In this document: positions 7,108 to 13,771 of the stretch, piece by piece
How positions within the stretch are numbered: position 1 is the stretch's first letter
Layout: each line of letters starts with the position of its first letter
Source: CAXBPY01 sp003455275
GTDB taxonomy: Bacteria; Bacteroidota; Bacteroidia; Chitinophagales; UBA10324
NCBI GenBank assembly: GCA_963977675.1
Contig: CAXBPY010000039.1
Location: forward strand, 1-31,005
Length of the DNA stretch: 31,005 nucleotides
Direction of reading: 5' to 3'
Program-made: the position numbers and the translations under genes
The notes under the pieces: generated by a model
The model's input: only the letters and a program-made list of their open reading frames with translations
Told to the model about the DNA's origin: nothing
Databases searched by the model: none

Positions 7108-7142
7108 TAAAATCTAAAATCTAAAATATCAATTCTTAAATC
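7108..7142 (+). repeat. A/T heptanucleotide tandem repeat (about TAAAATC) before a TTG start
   Basis: Five uninterrupted 7-base units occupy 7108-7142: TAAAATC twice, then TAAAATA, TCAATTC and TTAAATC. The array ends two bases before the TTG start of the permease gene. The same unit family precedes pfkA (13731-13765). The unit generates TAA in a cycling frame, so the array is non-coding in this orientation. Confidence 0.75.
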
Positions 7143-7144
7143 CT

Positions 7145-8365
7145 TTGAACGCTCCCTGGTATATCACACGCCGAATTGCGCTGAGCCGACAGCCCAACTT
7201 TTCTCGCTTCATAGTACGGGTAGCAGTGGCAGCAATTGCTTTAAGCATGATGGTTATGATTATTTCAGGAAGCATGGTGAGCGGTTTTCAAAAAGAAATT
7301 TCAGAAAAGATTTTTGGATTCTGGGGCCATGTGCGAATTTTCGATTACAACAGCACACTTGGGTTTCAGGATAAAGCAATTTCTATTCACCAGAAATTTT
7401 ATCCGTCAATTGAAAAAATGCCTGGCGTAAAACATATTCAGTCTTATGCCACCAAACCCGGAATTATTAAAACAAAAAATGAAATTGAAAGCATTGTAGT
7501 GCGTGGATATGGCGCCGATTTCGATACATCGTTTATTTCACAATGCATGGAGGCGGGAAAACTTTTCAAAGCCGGTGATACTTCGCAGCCACGAAAAATT
7601 ATTCTGTCTCAAACCACCGCACAGCGCCTCGGTGTAGATGCGGGTGATGATATTGTTATTTACTTCATCCAAAACCCTCCACGCGTTCGCAAATTCAGAA
7701 TTTCAGGTATCTATAAAACTGGCCTTGAGGAGTTCGATAAAATATATGCGCTGGTGGATATATCAGACATTCAGAAACTCAACAACTGGACGGCAGATTC
7801 TATCAGCGGATTCGAAGTTTTTCTTGATGATGTTAGGGATATTGATGCAATGGGAAAAAAAATTAATGAGCAACACATTTCGCAAAACCTGATTGCACAA
7901 ACCATGAAAGAAATTAATCCGAATATTTTTGATTGGCTTAATCTGCAAAGCATCAATGAATATGTGATTTTGATATTGATGACATTAGTTGCAATTATTA
8001 ATATGGTTACTGCTCTTCTGATTCTTATACTTGAACGAACCAATATGATTGGAATATTAAAAGCTACCGGAGCATCAAATGCTTTTGTCCGAAAGGTTTT
8101 TCTTTACAATGCAGCCATCATTATTTTCAGAGGAATGGTAATAGGAAATGCGTTGGGTTTTGGTTTGTGCCTGCTGCAGGCAAAATTTGGGTTGATCAAA
8201 TTGCCGGAGAAAGAATATTATGTAAGCACAGCACCAGTGCATTTTGATTTCTTATACATAGCCGGTGTGAATGGCGGTGTTATGATTGTTTGTTTGCTCG
8301 TTCTGTTGATTCCAAGTTACCTTGTTTCAAGGGTAAATCCGGTGAAGGCAATTCATTTCAGATAA
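7145..8365 (+). CDS. ABC transporter permease, LolC/LolE (FtsX/MacB_PCD) family
   Basis: The 406-residue protein begins with a cytosolic stub (ITRRIALSRQPNFSRFI) and a first membrane helix at about residues 22-48. A periplasmic MacB-type core domain follows (roughly 50-270), containing FGFWGHVRIFDYN and RVRKFRISGIYKTGLEEFD. The C-terminal FtsX domain carries three helices (about 270-295, 320-345 and 370-398), ending LVSRVNPVKAIHFR. This is the LolE-like layout used in lipoprotein release or envelope export. The needed ATPase (LolD type) is not in the window. The start is TTG, with no ATG nearby in frame; the sequence from there, NAPWYITRRI, matches a typical N-terminus of the family. It diverges from namZ, and a small lipoprotein gene follows 25 bases later. 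Confidence 0.85.
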   Translation: MNAPWYITRRIALSRQPNFSRFIVRVAVAAIALSMMVMIISGSMVSGFQKEISEKIFGFWGHVRIFDYNSTLGFQDKAISIHQKFYPSIEKMPGVKHIQSYATKPGIIKTKNEIESIVVRGYGADFDTSFISQCMEAGKLFKAGDTSQPRKIILSQTTAQRLGVDAGDDIVIYFIQNPPRVRKFRISGIYKTGLEEFDKIYALVDISDIQKLNNWTADSISGFEVFLDDVRDIDAMGKKINEQHISQNLIAQTMKEINPNIFDWLNLQSINEYVILILMTLVAIINMVTALLILILERTNMIGILKATGASNAFVRKVFLYNAAIIIFRGMVIGNALGFGLCLLQAKFGLIKLPEKEYYVSTAPVHFDFLYIAGVNGGVMIVCLLVLLIPSYLVSRVNPVKAIHFR

Positions 8366-8390
8366 ATTCGTTGTTCTATTTTTGAATCTC

Positions 8391-8858
8391 ATGAAAGCAA
8401 AATCATTTTTAATTTTTCTCGTGTGCGTTGTTGCAGCAAGCACATTTTATTTTTCTTGTCTGAAGCCACCACAGTTTTCTGAGACTCCTGAAATAAATTT
8501 TGTGTCAATCAACAGCACGAATGTTATGGAGCAAACAGATTCAATAAAAATGGTAATTGGTTTTAAAGATGGCGACGGTGATCTTGGCGTGCACCAAGAT
8601 GATACTTCCACTAATTGTTTCATTACCGATATCAGACCAGGCAAACCAGATTACACCTATGGCTACAGGATTCCATTCATTACTCCCAACGGAACTGTAA
8701 AAGATATTTCAGGACAAATAAGCATCAGCCTGCCGGGCATCACATGTATACCAGGCCGCACCATTGACAGTGTTACATATAAAATTAAAATCAGAGACCG
8801 CGTCGGTCACCTGAGTAACGAGGTGGAAACACCATTGATACTGGTGACTTGCCAATGA
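8391..8858 (+). CDS. Putative exported lipoprotein of unknown function
   Basis: The 155-residue protein starts MKAKSFLIFLVCVVAAST and then FYFSCLKPPQ, a signal peptide with a Cys that could be lipidated (about residue 23), although the residues before it are not a textbook lipobox. The mature part contains FKDGDGDLGV, a loop often seen in small Bacteroidota surface lipoproteins with a beta-sandwich fold, and four further Cys. No enzymatic motif is visible. ATG 8391 is chosen; a TTG three codons upstream is possible. It follows the LolE-like permease by 25 bases, so co-transcription is likely. A functional link through lipoprotein transport is only a guess. Confidence 0.65.
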   Translation: MKAKSFLIFLVCVVAASTFYFSCLKPPQFSETPEINFVSINSTNVMEQTDSIKMVIGFKDGDGDLGVHQDDTSTNCFITDIRPGKPDYTYGYRIPFITPNGTVKDISGQISISLPGITCIPGRTIDSVTYKIKIRDRVGHLSNEVETPLILVTCQ

Positions 8859-8862
8859 TTTA

Positions 8863-8936
8863 TAACCACAGAGTTTCACAGAGTATTTGCTAAGAGTTAC
8901 TCTGTGTTGAATTTACTCAGCGAAATTCTGTGGTTA
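8863..8936. repeat. Intergenic cruciform-like palindrome (CCACAGAG type) between convergent genes
   Basis: The outer arms TAACCACAGA (8863-8872) and TCTGTGGTTA (8927-8936) extend inward through one G-U pair and TTTC/GAAA to about 15 pairs. A second perfect 8-bp stem, ACAGAGTA (8878-8885) with TACTCTGT (8898-8905), nests inside, leaving a 16-base single-stranded bulge on the 3' side. It fills nearly all of the 83-bp gap between the lipoprotein gene and the M1 peptidase gene and could act as a bidirectional terminator. From memory, similar ACCACAGAG-type repeats occur in many bacterial genomes. Confidence 0.65.
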
Positions 8937-8941
8937 GGAAA

Positions 8942-11900
8942 TTAAAAACTTTTTCCAACACCAATCATCCAGCGGAAGGCGAGATAATTGGTCTCTTCAT
9001 AAGGAAGTGAACTGATGAAGAGCGGGAAGTCCGCACGAATGGTGAATGGTTTTATTTCATCCAATTTGAAAAACCGTTTGATGGTGAAGAGCGTGCCCAG
9101 TCCTGCATCGGCACGAAGCGGCATGAGATAATTTTTTTCATCTTGTGAAATTGAAATGCATCCAGCATCACCAAAAATGTATGGTTCGAATTTGAAAGAG
9201 TTTTTAGTGAACTTCGGAGCAAAAGAAAATAATCTGTCGAACTGAATCTCGGCACTCACCGATGCTCCGCTGTTTCCTTTGTAAGTGGCAACCACTTCAC
9301 CGTTCAAAATTTCGGGAGCGAGGTACCCGGCATAGCCGCGAAGATTAAGTCCGCCGCCATCTTGAAAATGATTGATGGTAGAACCGAATGTTGTCCACTC
9401 AGCTGGGAAGTAACCAATGCTGCGCGTGAATTTATCATCCAACATTCCTTCGGGATTATTTCCGCTGAGCCAGAGTTTACTTTCTTCAGGAAGGGTTCCG
9501 GTTGAGTATTGAGCAAACACTCTTGTATCAATATCAAAGCGTCCGAGTTTGTTGTGATTGATGAGTTCAGCGTTCAGCCAAGAATAATTTGTTGCGCTCC
9601 ATAAAGCAGCAGCACGAAGATTCATTTTCAAAACAGTGTTGCCGCCGATGTAAGCGAAGTTGTGTTTCCAATCGAAGTTGAGAGAGTTGTTTAATGCGTT
9701 AGTAGTCCATTCATCATTATACAATAAATACACCCTTGTGTCTTCCCAAATTCTATCTCCTTCAGCTTCGGAATGTCTACTTAAAGATTGAAAATAAATA
9801 TTCAATACATCCTTACTTCCTGCTAAGAACTCCAAACCTATTTTTTCTTTACGCAAACCATCAAGATTTTTTAAATCCAAATTCCAATTCACATATTTTG
9901 GAAAATCCTTGATATTGTCTTTGTAATCGAAAGAGAAAGAAACAGGAAACACATTACTCAATTGTTCTTCATTTCTATCATAATGAAAAGTTTGATTCTG
10001 CAACAGCGTTGAATTCCACCAAACATTGAAATCAAAAATGTGTCGCCACCTCATGTAATCACCTTCGAAGTGAAAGCCGGGTTTTATTCCGTCCACCGCA
10101 TTATACCACAAGTCAGGTCGCCACTTTACGATGTAATGTTTCCAGTCATTGGAGTTTGAAATCTGAGAATCGAATTTCCATTTCGTGCTGCACTTCCAGC
10201 TATTGTCTGGCATATAAATATCAGCAAGGCGATTGCTCGGATCAATCACCACATTTTTTATTTTGGAAGAAGAAGTTACAGTCGCAGTGTAGGTAGATTC
10301 CAATTTGTCCCAGCCATACCATTTAGGCAACACAGTGGCATCGCTCTTCTTCGGATACCAGGTGTTTGGAATGGTGTAGTTTGAAGTTTTTCCATCTTTT
10401 GTTTCAACAGAAAAATCAATTGGCATTTGCATTCTTCCTTTCCGCTTGAAAGTGATTTCATATTTATCAGAAGTGCCTGCAACCTTTTTCACTGAAGAAA
10501 TTTTGTAGTCAATATTTTTTGTGGTCTCCATCCACTCATCAAAGAACCAATTCAAGTCCACATGCGTGAACTGAATAATGCTGTTGCGAAAATCTTCAAA
10601 GTATGGATGACAGAATTTCCATTGATTGAAGTAGTGACTCATCGCTGCCCGGAACAATGAATCACCGAGCACATACTGCAAGTTCCAAAGCATGGTCGCT
10701 GTTTTAAAATACACATGACGATAGCCGCCACCGTGACCAAGCGCACTGTTGAATGCATCGCTGTGAGTATTGAGCGGTTCATCAGCATTCTTGATTGCAT
10801 CTCCCATGTAACCCAAATAGACTTCGCCATCACGCACCAATAATGGTTCAGTAAATTTTCCGACATAACCCTTCTGCTTCCTTTCAGGCATATATTGTCC
10901 CTGCAGCTTAATCATACTCCAGCTTTCAATGAATTGAGTGAAACCCTCATCAAGCGACGCGCGATAAGTTTCATTGTTGCCAACCATTCCGTAAAACCAC
11001 TCGTGCCCGCCTTCGTGCGCAATCAAATCATGATTGTAGGGTTCGAAACCGCCATCGAGATTGAGCATGTTGTATTCCATTCCGTCCTGCGCATCGCAGA
11101 AAACAAACTTGGGCCACGCATACATTCCGAAATCCTGCGAGTATTTTTTAATCACACTCGCCGCAAAATTCACAGCACCCTGCCAGCCGATGCAGTGCGG
11201 CTCCTGACACATGGCAATAATTCTGATTCCGTTCCCTGCCTGTCCGGCAGGCAGGCATTTAGTTTCTCCAATGCGATAAGTCGGATCAGCTGTGAAAGCA
11301 AAGTCATGAACATTCTCTGCATAATATTTCCAAACCTTGCGCACGCCTTTCACATAAGGAATAATCACCGACGGTTCACTCTCCCATTTCTTCGAAAAGA
11401 AATTACTCATGTCGAGTTGCTTGCGCAATTCAGCAGGAAGCATTTCACTTTCATTCTGCAAAGTGCCGGTTGCTTCCACTACAAAATTGTTTGCGAAGTC
11501 GAGCGACACTTCATAAGTTCCGAAGTCACCGTAGAATTCTTTTCCGAGATGTTGATTGGTGTCCCAGCCAAACTTACGGTCATACACACAGATGCGCGGA
11601 TACCAATGCACGCCATCATAATGTGTATAGCCCCACGCATTAAATTTTTTGAAGCGGCGGCGCTCGCTTCCGTTGTCCCAATAAGTTTTGAAAGTAATGT
11701 CGAATGAAACGCTGTCGTTCGGCATCAGTGGCTTGGTGAGATAAACTTTCACGAGTGTGACATCCCATTCTGTTTTTAAATCTTGCCCATTGGATTTTAT
11801 ACTTGACATCACACAACCCAATCCCTGCTCTTCATAGTGACCAAATTTTTCTTTCACATGATTTGCTCTGACAAGGTCAGCCTGGTAGCCACCTTTTATT

Positions 11901-12196
11901 GTCATGTTCTGATAAAGATGAAAGAACACATAATTCAAAGTGTCGGGCGAGTTGTTCCAATACTTCAGTGTTTCATTTCCTGAAATAATATCTGAATCCT
12001 CATGAATGACTGCATCTATTTTGTAATACACATCCTGCTGCCAGTAACCGGCGAAAGGCATTCTGTTTTTCCAATAGAGCGGATTGCTCTTGCTGCGGTA
12101 TTCGTTGGGAGCGTGGTTGGCATCGTATGACTGCGCAATAGTGAATACTGAATAGTGAGTAGTGAGCAGTAAGAGAGCGAAGATTTTTTTTCTCAT
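8942..12196 (-). CDS. M1-family zinc metallopeptidase with C-terminal Omp85-like outer-membrane barrel
   Basis: This is a 1084-residue exported protein. A signal peptide (about residues 1-22, MRKKIFALLLLTTHYSVF) precedes an M1 beta-saddle domain. The catalytic domain has GMEYNM (a variant of GAMEN) and zinc site H394-E395-G-G-H398 with Glu417 eighteen residues later, the full HExxHx18E pattern; YRHVYFKTATML may supply the catalytic Tyr. From about residue 680 the sequence becomes alternating aromatic beta-strands. It contains LRGY (Arg953), the equivalent of the VRGF/Y loop-6 motif of Omp85 proteins, then FGDAG, RADAGLG, FTIRADFPLF and the terminal FRWMIGVGKSF with C-terminal Phe. The peptidase domain is therefore probably anchored at the outer membrane. 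Codons 314-321 are an in-frame palindromic insertion. The gene lies downstream of prmC on the same strand, 96 bases apart. The peptidase call is firm; the barrel class is inferred. Confidence 0.88.
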   Translation of the reverse strand: MRKKIFALLLLTTHYSVFTIAQSYDANHAPNEYRSKSNPLYWKNRMPFAGYWQQDVYYKIDAVIHEDSDIISGNETLKYWNNSPDTLNYVFFHLYQNMTIKGGYQADLVRANHVKEKFGHYEEQGLGCVMSSIKSNGQDLKTEWDVTLVKVYLTKPLMPNDSVSFDITFKTYWDNGSERRRFKKFNAWGYTHYDGVHWYPRICVYDRKFGWDTNQHLGKEFYGDFGTYEVSLDFANNFVVEATGTLQNESEMLPAELRKQLDMSNFFSKKWESEPSVIIPYVKGVRKVWKYYAENVHDFAFTADPTYRIGETKCLPAGQAGNGIRIIAMCQEPHCIGWQGAVNFAASVIKKYSQDFGMYAWPKFVFCDAQDGMEYNMLNLDGGFEPYNHDLIAHEGGHEWFYGMVGNNETYRASLDEGFTQFIESWSMIKLQGQYMPERKQKGYVGKFTEPLLVRDGEVYLGYMGDAIKNADEPLNTHSDAFNSALGHGGGYRHVYFKTATMLWNLQYVLGDSLFRAAMSHYFNQWKFCHPYFEDFRNSIIQFTHVDLNWFFDEWMETTKNIDYKISSVKKVAGTSDKYEITFKRKGRMQMPIDFSVETKDGKTSNYTIPNTWYPKKSDATVLPKWYGWDKLESTYTATVTSSSKIKNVVIDPSNRLADIYMPDNSWKCSTKWKFDSQISNSNDWKHYIVKWRPDLWYNAVDGIKPGFHFEGDYMRWRHIFDFNVWWNSTLLQNQTFHYDRNEEQLSNVFPVSFSFDYKDNIKDFPKYVNWNLDLKNLDGLRKEKIGLEFLAGSKDVLNIYFQSLSRHSEAEGDRIWEDTRVYLLYNDEWTTNALNNSLNFDWKHNFAYIGGNTVLKMNLRAAALWSATNYSWLNAELINHNKLGRFDIDTRVFAQYSTGTLPEESKLWLSGNNPEGMLDDKFTRSIGYFPAEWTTFGSTINHFQDGGGLNLRGYAGYLAPEILNGEVVATYKGNSGASVSAEIQFDRLFSFAPKFTKNSFKFEPYIFGDAGCISISQDEKNYLMPLRADAGLGTLFTIKRFFKLDEIKPFTIRADFPLFISSLPYEETNYLAFRWMIGVGKSF
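11235..11255. repeat. 21-bp palindromic element embedded in frame in the M1 peptidase gene
   Basis: The sequence has 8-base arms CCTGCCTG (11235-11242) and CAGGCAGG (11248-11255) around TCCGG. In the gene it encodes CLPAGQAG at residues 314-321, between IGETK and NGIRIIAM. The stretch is GC-rich in an AT-rich gene and looks like an insertion. I recall similar 'CLPAGRQAG'-type strings in translated proteins of uncultured Bacteroidota. Confidence 0.75.
12140..12174 (-). repeat. Heptanucleotide tandem repeat (minus strand about TTCACTA) encoding a signal-peptide core
   Basis: On the plus strand the five 7-base units are AGTGAAT, ACTGAAT, AGTGAGT, AGTGAGC and AGTAAGA, from 12140 to 12174. Read on the minus strand they encode the hydrophobic stretch LLLTTHYSVFT of the M1 peptidase signal peptide. 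A related array encodes the signal peptide of the lipocalin-like protein at 13274-13301. Confidence 0.75.
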
Positions 12197-12292
12197 TGGA
12201 AATTTTCTTGTGCGGGTGAAAGTAAAATGCTGATTTGAAAATTTGAAGATGGAATACAGTTAGCGCTAATAAGAACAAAAATTTTTTCGAAA

Positions 12293-13168
12293 TTATTTGT
12301 TTGCAGAAACCATTCTCGGATTTTTATTAATATCATTTTTCAGTTCAACAGAATGAAAATTATTTTCCTCTAATATTTTTTTCACTTCATTTCCATGAAG
12401 CTGATTGATCTCGAAAAAAAGTTTTCCATTTGGTTTAAGATATTTTTTACTGAACTCAATAATTGCTTTGTAAAAAATCAGCGCATCATTTCCTTTTGCG
12501 AAGAGAGCTTCATGCGGTTCATAGGCAAGAACATTTTTATCCAAAGAATTTTTTTCATCTTCTGAAATGTAAGGTGGATTGCTCACGATGATGTCAAACT
12601 GAATTTCACCAAAAGGATTTTTCAATTCCAAAATATCTGAAAGTGCGAAATGAATTTCTGCTGAAAGTTTTTCTGAATTTCTTCTTGCAACTTCAAGTGC
12701 ATTCGCGCTCACATCAATTGCAAACACATCCGCAGAAATATTTTTCTTCAAAGCAATCGCGATGCATCCGCTTCCCGTTCCGATGTCGAGGATTTTAAAA
12801 GAGTCTGTATTAAAACCCTCTCCTTTGGAGAGGGACACCGAAGCTGGAGAGGCTTCCACAATCCACTGAACAAGCTCCTCCGTTTCCGGTCTTGGAATTA
12901 GCACCGATGAATTCACTTCAAACATTTCTCCATAGAAATATGCTTTGCCGGTTACATATTGAACCGGCTCATGTTTCAGCAATCGGGAAATTATTTCATT
13001 CAACTTTTCTTCCTGCAAAAATTCTTTTTCTCCATCCAATACAATTGCTGAAGGAAGAATACTAAACACATCTTCAAAAACAATTCGTGCCATTGCTTCT
13101 GCTTCATCAAAGCCAAACTCAGTGGTGAGTGATGAAATCATTTTTTGAAAAGCGGAATACAAAGTCAT
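12293..13168 (-). CDS. prmC: Peptide chain release factor N5-glutamine methyltransferase
   Basis: The 291-residue enzyme (PrmC/HemK) methylates the Gln of the GGQ motif in RF1 and RF2 using S-adenosylmethionine. A helical N-terminal domain (about 1-80) with LLKHEPVQYVTGKAYFYG and the VLIPRPETEELVQW motif leads to the methyltransferase domain. That domain holds SAM motif I (LDIGTGSGCIAIAL) and the catalytic NPPY in IIVSNPPYISEDE. ATG 13168 is the likely start; an in-frame ATG at 13243 would add 25 residues that do not resemble the family. Residues about 105-122 (ASPASVSLSKGEGFNTDSF) are an unusual insertion encoded by a palindromic repeat, located in the linker just before motif I. The lipocalin-like gene diverges 75 bases away. 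Confidence 0.95.
   Translation of the reverse strand: MTLYSAFQKMISSLTTEFGFDEAEAMARIVFEDVFSILPSAIVLDGEKEFLQEEKLNEIISRLLKHEPVQYVTGKAYFYGEMFEVNSSVLIPRPETEELVQWIVEASPASVSLSKGEGFNTDSFKILDIGTGSGCIAIALKKNISADVFAIDVSANALEVARRNSEKLSAEIHFALSDILELKNPFGEIQFDIIVSNPPYISEDEKNSLDKNVLAYEPHEALFAKGNDALIFYKAIIEFSKKYLKPNGKLFFEINQLHGNEVKKILEENNFHSVELKNDINKNPRMVSANK
12816..12853. repeat. Palindromic CCCTCTCC/GGAGAGGG element embedded in frame in prmC
   Basis: A perfect 8-bp inverted repeat, CCCTCTCC (12816-12823) and GGAGAGGG (12827-12834) around TTT, is followed by a further GGAGAGGC at 12846-12853. It encodes residues SLSKGEG (112-118) of PrmC. From memory, repeats with this core are widespread in Bacteroidota intergenic DNA; here one lies inside a conserved gene without breaking it. 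Confidence 0.7.
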
Positions 13169-13243
13169 GCGCACAAAGAAAATTTCTTTAAGTAATGAAT
13201 TCAGCTTCTCATTTACTTTTACTACCACAAAACATTTTTTCAA

Positions 13244-13660
13244 ATGCGAAAAAAATTCTTCGGACTAATACTTTTCACTCTTCACTTTTCACTTTTTTCT
13301 TTTTCACAAACCACAACAACAACTCCCCAAACCACTAATCCTCCGCTCAATGAGAGGATAATCGGAAAGTGGCTGTTCAAAGGCATTGATGAATTTGGGG
13401 TGCTGGCAGCTCCTGATTCTACTCAGCGAAATGATTATGTAGAAATTAATGCCGACAATACATACAAGATGATGGCGAACGGAAAAGAAGAAAGCGGCAC
13501 ATACAAATTAGTGATCGACTATAAGCAACTTTATTTCACCGGCAGCACTTCCAGGAAAACAAAAATGTTCACCATCAAATCTTCACTCAACGGAAAATTG
13601 GTTCTTGATTTTCAAACTCCGGATCTGATTCATCATAAATACACTTACGAAAAAATTTAA
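13244..13660 (+). CDS. Exported lipocalin-like small protein
   Basis: The 138-residue protein begins with a signal peptide (about 1-22, MRKKFFGLILFTLHFSLF then SFSQ) and a Thr-rich linker (TTTTTPQTTNPP). A domain follows with NERIIGKWLFKG, VEINADNTYKMMANGKEESGTYKL and YFTGSTSRKTKMFTIKSS. The 'GKW' start, the 'EI..D.TY......ESGTYKL' hairpin and the overall size fit the lipocalin-like families common in Bacteroidota secretomes; the ligand is unknown. The hydrophobic core of the signal peptide is encoded by four 7-base units and resembles the signal peptide of the M1 peptidase. The gene diverges from prmC, and a long imperfect hairpin follows its stop codon. The fold call is from motif resemblance only. 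Confidence 0.65.
   Translation: MRKKFFGLILFTLHFSLFSFSQTTTTTPQTTNPPLNERIIGKWLFKGIDEFGVLAAPDSTQRNDYVEINADNTYKMMANGKEESGTYKLVIDYKQLYFTGSTSRKTKMFTIKSSLNGKLVLDFQTPDLIHHKYTYEKI
13274..13301 (+). repeat. Heptanucleotide tandem repeat (about TTCACTT) encoding a signal-peptide core
   Basis: Four units, TTCACTC, TTCACTT, TTCACTT and TTTTCTT, run from 13274 to 13301. They encode FTLHFSLFS in the lipocalin-like protein. The unit matches, in coding orientation, the array in the M1 peptidase signal peptide 1.1 kb away. Confidence 0.75.
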
Positions 13661-13722
13661 GATTTTTGATTTCAGATTTAAGAATATTTAAGAATTAGTT
13701 ATTCTGAAATTTAAAAATCTTT
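13659..13722. repeat. Imperfect long hairpin built from inverted A/T heptamers after the lipocalin-like gene
   Basis: The left arm (13659-13676) is made of AAGATTT, TTGATTT and the start of CAGATTT. The right arm (13703-13722) is nearly its reverse complement, ending AAAAATCTT. The stem is about 18 pairs with one bulge. It may serve as a terminator for the gene ending at 13660, with TTTTAA following. The heptamer GATTTNN here is the reverse complement of the TAAAATC family seen at 7108 and 13731. Confidence 0.55.
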
Positions 13723-13730
13723 TAATGTCA

Positions 13731-13765
13731 AATAATCTCAATTCTAAAATCTTAATTCTAAAATT
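13731..13765 (+). repeat. A/T heptanucleotide tandem repeat before pfkA
   Basis: Five 7-base units, AATAATC, TCAATTC, TAAAATC, TTAATTC and TAAAATT, occupy 13731-13765, ending six bases before the pfkA ATG. Units TAAAATC and TCAATTC are shared exactly with the array before the LolE-like gene (7108-7142). Confidence 0.75.
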
Positions 13766-13771
13766 TATTTG

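Noticed and set aside
10895..11707. A 270-codon open frame on the plus strand inside the M1 peptidase gene
   Set aside because: It is fully antisense to conserved catalytic sequence, has no recognisable domain and a composition expected from the reverse complement of a real gene.
12000..12278. A 92-codon minus-strand frame overlapping the start of the M1 peptidase gene
   Set aside because: It overlaps in another frame. Its hydrophobic HYSLFSIHY stretch is the frame-independent product of the heptamer array, not evidence of a gene.
13659..13765. Possible CRISPR-like array
   Set aside because: Units are 7 bases with no spacers, degenerate and A/T only; no cas genes are present.
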